NCBI RefSeq assembly: GCF_013362815.1
Contig: NZ_JABFVK010000019.1
Span: 62,001-126,000 of the forward strand
Source of the DNA: Hamadaea sp.
Lineage (GTDB): Bacteria; Actinomycetota; Actinomycetes; Mycobacteriales; Micromonosporaceae
DNA length: 64,000 bases
Reading direction: 5' to 3'
A model generated the notes under the pieces. It searched no databases and had not been told where the DNA came from. It worked only from the letters and a program-made list of their open reading frames with translations. A program made the position numbers and the translations under genes. The stretch's first letter is position 1; every line of letters starts with the position of its first letter. This document shows positions 59,716 through 64,000 of the stretch, in pieces.

Positions 59716-60468
59716 GTGCCCCTGGAGTTCATCGACTTTCCACGCGTGTTCAACCTGCGCGATCTCGGCGGCCTGACCACCCGCGACGGGCGCGTCATCC
59801 GACCCGGGCTGCTCTACCGCAGCGACAATCTCGGCGCGCTCAACGACGAGGGGTTCACCCCGGCCGATCGTGACCGCTTCGGGATGCTCGGTGTGCGTAC
59901 CATCATCGATTTGCGACAGCCCGCGGAGATCGAACGTCACGGCGGACGCGCACCGGACTGGGCCTGTACGGCCTGGCACAACGTGCCGCTGAACAATCCC
60001 GCGTGGCGCGAGGAAGATTATTCCGAAGTGGACGGTCCGGCGAGCTATCTGCTGGCGCGGTACCACGAGGCGGCGCGCACGGCGGGCGCCGACATCGCGC
60101 GGACGATCGGCCTGCTCGCGGACCCGGCGGTGGTCCCCGCAGCGGTGCACTGCCTGGGCGGGCGCGACCGGACGGGCATCGTCATCGCGTTCGTCGAAGA
60201 TCTGCTGGGAGTGCCGGACGAGACGATCGCGGCGGATTATCACTTCACCGAGCAATCGACCCGGCGCTTCATGACCTGGTTCCGGACGGTACGCCCGGAC
60301 GCCAAGGATCTTTTGCCCTATCTGGACGTCACACCGCCGGAAGTCATCTCGACCTTCCTGGCCGACCTGCGCGCGGAGTACGGCTCCGTCCAGTCCTATT
60401 TGGAGCTGCATGGCCTGACCGAGGGGCAGGTGCAGACGTTGCGCTCGATCTACCTGGCGGACGTCTAG
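59716..60468 (+). CDS. Tyrosine/dual-specificity protein phosphatase
   Basis: 250-aa phosphatase of the Y_phosphatase3 (PtpB-like) family. N-terminal FNLRDLGGLTTRDGRVIRPGLLYRSDNL is typical; the P-loop is HCLGGRDRTG (CX5R), and the general acid is expected in the loop following VRTIIDLR. M. tuberculosis PtpB relatives remove phosphate from Tyr, Ser/Thr or phosphoinositides. No signal peptide. GTG start 59716. The 3' end overlaps the convergent Abi gene by 4 bp. Confidence 0.9.
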   Translation: MPLEFIDFPRVFNLRDLGGLTTRDGRVIRPGLLYRSDNLGALNDEGFTPADRDRFGMLGVRTIIDLRQPAEIERHGGRAPDWACTAWHNVPLNNPAWREEDYSEVDGPASYLLARYHEAARTAGADIARTIGLLADPAVVPAAVHCLGGRDRTGIVIAFVEDLLGVPDETIAADYHFTEQSTRRFMTWFRTVRPDAKDLLPYLDVTPPEVISTFLADLRAEYGSVQSYLELHGLTEGQVQTLRSIYLADV

Positions 60469-61160
60469 GGGCAGCGGGGGAGCGGGATGCGCACGATCGC
60501 CGGCCGATCCCCGAGTACGCCCGGCAGCGCGCTGATCGCTTCAGCCCAAGCGTAGGTCAGCGGGCTCATGGCGGCGAGTATGGTCCGCATGTCTTCAACG
60601 TCCGCCGCGAGATCACGGAAGTAGACCGGTTCGTGGTGAGCGATGCGATTGCGAAGAAAGTGCAGTCGTTCCAAGGGTTCCGCGATGGCTCGGCGGCGTT
60701 GCGGCCGTAGGTTTGGGAAGCCGTGTCGAATCGCTTTCTCCCATAACGTCCGTTCATAACGGCGAGCTGTCAGGTACCGCCAGAACCCGAACGGCAATTC
60801 AGTGATGATCCGGTCAGGAGACAGACGGTAGCCCTTCCGCCGTGCACGCGATGCAGCCTCGGCGATGTCCGACCTGCGGTGCGGCTCGAGTAGGTGGGTA
60901 GGGTCGTCCAGCCATGATCCGCCGAGGCGCTGACGAGTGTGGAATGCCCCCAGCTGATCGTTGATGGTGTTTCGAAGACAGACCTCAACAGCGTGGAGCG
61001 ACTTGTAGCAGGCGGCACTGACAGCCAGGTTCCACTCGTAGAGATTCAGACTTTCCTCGTGATCGTGGGCGGCGGCGACGTCATACGGTGCGAGTCGAGG
61101 TGCCGACAGCCGCAACCGAACATCCTGAACGTGAAGCGGGTTTGCGCGGTCAAAAACCAT
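60465..61160 (-). CDS. Abi-family HEPN ribonuclease (AbiF/AbiD-like toxin)
   Basis: 231-aa Abi_2-type protein. The family core is ITELPFGFWRYLTARRYERTLWEKAIRHGFPNL, followed by the HEPN catalytic motif LRNRIAHHEP (R-x4-H). Relatives (AbiD, AbiF) abort phage infection; AbiF is reported to be a toxin controlled by a conserved non-coding RNA and is regarded as an ancestor of Cas13. Here three hairpin repeats lie directly upstream on the same strand. ATG 61160 has GAGAGG seven bases before it. The gene and its leader are visibly less GC-rich than the neighbours, suggesting transfer. Confidence 0.88.
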   Translation of the reverse strand: MVFDRANPLHVQDVRLRLSAPRLAPYDVAAAHDHEESLNLYEWNLAVSAACYKSLHAVEVCLRNTINDQLGAFHTRQRLGGSWLDDPTHLLEPHRRSDIAEAASRARRKGYRLSPDRIITELPFGFWRYLTARRYERTLWEKAIRHGFPNLRPQRRRAIAEPLERLHFLRNRIAHHEPVYFRDLAADVEDMRTILAAMSPLTYAWAEAISALPGVLGDRPAIVRIPLPRCP

Positions 61161-61181
61161 CGTGTAACCTCTCTTATGAAC

Positions 61182-61389
61182 ACCCCGGATGACCTCTGCC
61201 TTGGCATGTCACCGGGGTTACGGCTTTCTGGCTTGCCTTGCGCGGTCGGTGTTGTACTCTCTACTCCAGACGGCCCGGTGGACCCCTGCTTTGCATGTTG
61301 CCGGGCCTTCAACATGTTCTGGTACTGTTTCTGCGAAGACCCCGGTGGCCCCTGCTTCGGCATACTGCCGGGGTTACGGCTTTTCTGGG
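61182..61389 (-). ncRNA. Three-repeat structured RNA upstream of abi gene
   Basis: Three units, each a 7-bp stem with a 22-23 nt loop: stems 61339-61345/61368-61374, 61272-61278/61301-61307 and 61182-61188/61212-61218. Stems read ACCCCGG/CCGGGGT in units 1 and 3 but GGCCCGG/CCGGGCC in unit 2, so two base pairs changed on both sides. The loops share (minus strand) ATGCMAAGCAGGGG-type sequence, and units 1 and 3 share the flank AGAAAGCCGTAACCCCGG. A promoter lies just before unit 1. Likely an RNA antitoxin or guide-like partner; a riboregulatory leader is the alternative. Confidence 0.6.
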
Positions 61390-61393
61390 CAGC

Positions 61394-61423
61394 ACATTAG
61401 ACCTTGGGCGTACCGCCATTCAA
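61394..61423 (-). promoter_or_regulatory. Promoter for the repeat RNA/abi transcript
   Basis: Minus strand TTGAAT (61423-61418), 18-base spacer, TAATGT (61399-61394). Expected start near 61387, at the first base of repeat unit 1. Confidence 0.5.
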
Positions 61424-61438
61424 ATGCGGTAATTGCAA

Positions 61439-61475
61439 CCGGGGGGCTTGCTACGCAACGCATTCGAACCCCCGG
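61439..61475. terminator. 7-bp stem, 23-nt loop hairpin upstream of the repeat RNA
   Basis: CCGGGGG (61439-61445) pairs with CCCCCGG (61469-61475). Stem length and loop size match the three repeats, but the loop sequence differs. It may insulate the locus or be a fourth, degenerate unit. The rest of the gap to 61769 holds TTATCCACA at 61495-61503, a TTGACA at 61595-61600 and GC-rich inverted repeats; no gene is seen. Confidence 0.45.
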
Positions 61476-61769
61476 AGAATCGTCACTAATTTGGTTATCC
61501 ACAGTGGAATAACCGCATCAAGTGCGCTCGACGTGCGGCGCGGCGTGGGCGTCGGCGCCGTGACCGGGGGCTAGTTGGTTGGCACTCCAAACTATTGACA
61601 CTTGTGCCCCGGGCTTGTGAAATCTGGGTAACCGCGTCGTAGCCCCGGCGCGGGCGCCCACACCCGCGGCACGCGACGCTCCACGGACACGTGCCTCGGG
61701 CTGTGCCTTGCCTTTTCACGCCCTCGGCCGCCCCGGTCGCGGGCTAGGTCGAGAGAGGACAGCCCGTTC

Positions 61770-64000
61770 ATGCTCAGGAAGCAGCGAAGTCTGGCCTCCG
61801 CTGTAGCCGCCGCGCTCGTCGCGGCCGGGCTCGCGGTGGTCACGCAGGTACTGCCGGGCACACCGGCCGCCGCGGCGGGATCGGACCCGTACGCGTTCCG
61901 CAACGCCCAAGTGGTCGGGGGCGGTTTCGTGCCCGGCATCATCTTCAACCAGTCCCAGGCCAACCTGATCTACGCCCGCACCGACATCGGTGGGGCGTAC
62001 CGGTGGGACCAGGCCACCTCGAAGTGGATCCCGCTGCTGGACTGGGTCGGGTTCACCAACTGGGGCTACAACGGCGTGGTCAGCCTGGCCACCGACGCCG
62101 TCGACCCGAACCGCGTGTACGTCGCCGCCGGCATGTACACCAACAGCTGGGACCCCAATAACGGCGCGATCCTGCGATCGACCGACAAGGGTGCGACGTG
62201 GGCGACCACCGCGCTGCCCTTCAAGCTGGGTGGCAACATGCCGGGCCGCGGCATGGGGGAGCGGCTGGCCATCGATCCGAACAAGAACAGCATCCTGTAC
62301 CTCGGCGCGCCGAGCGGCAACGGGCTCTGGAGGAGCACCGACTACGGCGTGACCTGGGCGAAGGTGACCGCCTTCCCGAACCCGGGGACCTACGTCCAGT
62401 CGCCCGGTGACGCGTACCTCGGCGACAACCAGGGCATCGCGTGGGTGACCTTCGACAAGAGCACCGGCACCTCGGGCAACACCACGCAGGGCATCTACGT
62501 CGGCGTCGCGGACAAGGACAACACCGTCTACCGCAGCACCGACGGCGGCGTCACCTGGTCGCGGATCGCCGGGCAGCCCACCGGCTACCTCGCGCACAAG
62601 GGCGTACTGGACCCGGTCAACCACCTGCTGTACATCGCGACCAGCGACACCGGCGGCCCGTACGACGGGGCCAAGGGCGACGTGTGGAAGTACAACATCA
62701 CCACCGGCGCGTGGACGCAGATCAGCCCGGTGCCGTCCAGCAGCTCGGACGACTACTTCGGATACTCCGGTCTGACCATCGACCGCCAGCACCCGGGGAC
62801 GATCATGGTCGCCTCGCAGATCTCCTGGTGGCCGGACATGATCATGTGGCGCAGCACGGACTCCGGGACGACCTGGACGAGGGTCTGGGACTGGACCAGC
62901 TACCCCAGCCGCAGCTTCCGATACACCCAGGACATCTCGGCCGCACCTTGGCTCACCTTCGGCAACAGCCCGCAGCCGCCCGAGCTGTCGCCGAAGCTCG
63001 GCTGGATGAACGAGTCGGTCGAGATCGACCCGTTCAACTCGAACCGCTTGATGTACGGCACGGGCGCGACGATCTACGGCACGGAGAACCTGACGACCTG
63101 GGACTCCGGCGGTCAGATCAACATCAAGGTGATGGCCAAGGGCCTGGAGGAGACCGCCGTCCTCGACCTGATCAGCCCGCCCAGCGGGGCCAACCTGCTC
63201 AGCGGCCTCGGCGACATCAACGGCTTCCGGCATACGAACCTCGACGCGGTGCCCTCGATGATGTTCACCACGCCGGTGTTCTCCTCGACGACCAGCCTCG
63301 ACTTCGCCGAGCTGAACCCCAACTACGTGGTACGTGTGGGCAACGTCGACAAGACGGCCAACCCCAACACCAACCGCATCGGCATCTCGAGTGACAACGG
63401 CGCGACCTGGTATCAGGGCCAGGAGCCGTCCGGCGTGACCGGTGGCGGCACGGTGGCGGTCGCCGCCAACGGCAACTCGATCGTGTGGGCGCCGGCCGGC
63501 GCAGCGGTCAGCTACGGCGGCGGCAGCTCGTGGTCGTCGTCGAGCGGTGTGCCGTCGGGCGCGCGGGTCGCCTCGGACCGGGTGAACTCCAGCAAGTTCT
63601 ACGCCTTCGCCAACGGCACGTTCTACGTGAGCACCAACGGCGGGCAGTCGTTCGCCGCGACCGTCACCAGCGGCCTGCCCACCGTCGGCACCGTGCACGT
63701 CAAGGCCGTCGCAGGCCGTGAGGGCGACATCTGGCTCGCCGGTGGTGACACGACCGGGGCGTACGGGTTGTGGCACTCGACCAACTCGGGAGCGAGCTTC
63801 ACGAAGCTGTCCAACGTGCAGGAGGCGAACAACATCGGGTTCGGCAAGTCGGCGACGGCCAACGGCTACCCGACGCTGTTCACGGTGGCGAAGATCGACA
63901 ATGTACGCGGCATCTTCACCTCGTACGACGGCGGCACGACCTGGCTGCGAATCAACGACGACCAGCACCAGTACGGCAACATCGGCGAGGCGCTGACCGG
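61770..64000 (+). CDS. Secreted GH74 xyloglucanase, 5' part
   Basis: At least 743 aa; the C-terminus lies beyond the window. Signal peptide to about residue 36 (PAAAAG), then two seven-bladed propeller domains rich in Asp boxes (RSTDKGATW, RSTDYGVTW, RSTDGGVTW, RSTDSGTTW, SSDNGATW, SYDGGTTW). The catalytic base is expected in YARTDIGGAYRWD and the acid in SGLGDINGFRH, both intact. It cleaves the glucan backbone of xyloglucan endo- or exo-wise. ATG 61770 follows GAGAGAGGAC. A carbohydrate-binding module may follow outside the window. Confidence 0.93.
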   Translation, partial: MLRKQRSLASAVAAALVAAGLAVVTQVLPGTPAAAAGSDPYAFRNAQVVGGGFVPGIIFNQSQANLIYARTDIGGAYRWDQATSKWIPLLDWVGFTNWGYNGVVSLATDAVDPNRVYVAAGMYTNSWDPNNGAILRSTDKGATWATTALPFKLGGNMPGRGMGERLAIDPNKNSILYLGAPSGNGLWRSTDYGVTWAKVTAFPNPGTYVQSPGDAYLGDNQGIAWVTFDKSTGTSGNTTQGIYVGVADKDNTVYRSTDGGVTWSRIAGQPTGYLAHKGVLDPVNHLLYIATSDTGGPYDGAKGDVWKYNITTGAWTQISPVPSSSSDDYFGYSGLTIDRQHPGTIMVASQISWWPDMIMWRSTDSGTTWTRVWDWTSYPSRSFRYTQDISAAPWLTFGNSPQPPELSPKLGWMNESVEIDPFNSNRLMYGTGATIYGTENLTTWDSGGQINIKVMAKGLEETAVLDLISPPSGANLLSGLGDINGFRHTNLDAVPSMMFTTPVFSSTTSLDFAELNPNYVVRVGNVDKTANPNTNRIGISSDNGATWYQGQEPSGVTGGGTVAVAANGNSIVWAPAGAAVSYGGGSSWSSSSGVPSGARVASDRVNSSKFYAFANGTFYVSTNGGQSFAATVTSGLPTVGTVHVKAVAGREGDIWLAGGDTTGAYGLWHSTNSGASFTKLSNVQEANNIGFGKSATANGYPTLFTVAKIDNVRGIFTSYDGGTTWLRINDDQHQYGNIGEALT

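Noticed and set aside
61182-61389. Tandem repeats upstream of the abi gene as a CRISPR array
   Set aside because: Only three units, unequal spacing (67 and 90 bp between stem starts), variable repeat sequence with covariation, and no cas1/cas2; an ncRNA reading fits better.
61441-61475. tRNA or tRNA remnant (GGTTCGAAT on the minus strand)
   Set aside because: The T-arm stem does not pair and no acceptor, D or anticodon arms can be drawn; the bases form a simple hairpin instead.
61495-61503. DnaA box TTATCCACA (also TGTGGATAA at 48868-48876) as an origin signal
   Set aside because: Single isolated boxes with no dnaA, dnaN or box cluster; expected by chance in a window of this size.

Overview
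The window is chromosomal DNA from a high-GC actinomycete. Dense gene packing, GTG starts, frequent GTACGC-type words and the gene content suggest the Micromonosporaceae (Actinoplanes/Micromonospora relatives), but this is inferred from style, not from a marker gene. No rRNA, tRNA, CRISPR array, transposase or prophage was recognised.

Layout. 1-5.2 kb: 5' part of trpA, trpB, a divergent cis-prenyltransferase, a CPT-like kinase, peptide deformylase and a 14-TM drug exporter. 5.3-11.2 kb: a luciferase-like oxidoreductase, a TetR/FAD-monooxygenase pair with a shared operator, a GGDEF-EAL protein and a secreted amidase. 11.4-20.4 kb: a YCII/ECF42 sigma pair, YihY, a secreted GH3 enzyme, alditol oxidase, an LVIVD protein and three small proteins of unknown function. 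20.5-34.2 kb: a glycan-scavenging locus with an aldolase of the NanA/DapA family, a dipeptide-type ABC importer containing a permease-ATPase fusion, two FadR-type GntR regulators, two secreted sialidases and a cytoplasmic GH42 beta-galactosidase. Repeated GGACAT-NNN-AYGTCC palindromes tie these genes into one regulon, most simply sialic-acid/galactoside use. 34.4-46.3 kb: a transglutaminase/MerR/MFS/MarR group, an FUSC-like protein, a GAF kinase with NarL-type regulator, SDR-VOC-queA, CsbD, PP2C and an AAA-LuxR regulator. 46.6-57.6 kb: pirin, a Tat-exported protein, an aromatic hydroxylase convergent with an HpcH aldolase, an AfsR/SARP regulator interrupted by an in-frame TAG, an fchA-folD pair and a zinc-ribbon SDR. 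57.8-64 kb: MarR/ribA, GNAT, a tyrosine phosphatase, an Abi-family HEPN ribonuclease with three structured repeats upstream, and the start of a secreted GH74 xyloglucanase.

The most interesting item is at 60.5-61.5 kb. A HEPN-type Abi protein (R-x4-H) is preceded on its own strand by three hairpin repeats with a conserved 22-23 nt loop and compensatory stem changes, plus a plausible promoter starting at the first repeat. This resembles an RNA-antitoxin/toxin or AbiF-ncRNA arrangement and lies in DNA of visibly lower GC.

Other notable points: a folD homologue lacking the cyclohydrolase lysine, translationally coupled to an fchA-like cyclohydrolase; several families of about 60-bp intergenic palindromes repeated through the window; two matching ECF42-style promoters, one in front of an exporter; and an amber codon inside the predicted DNA-recognition helix of the SARP regulator.
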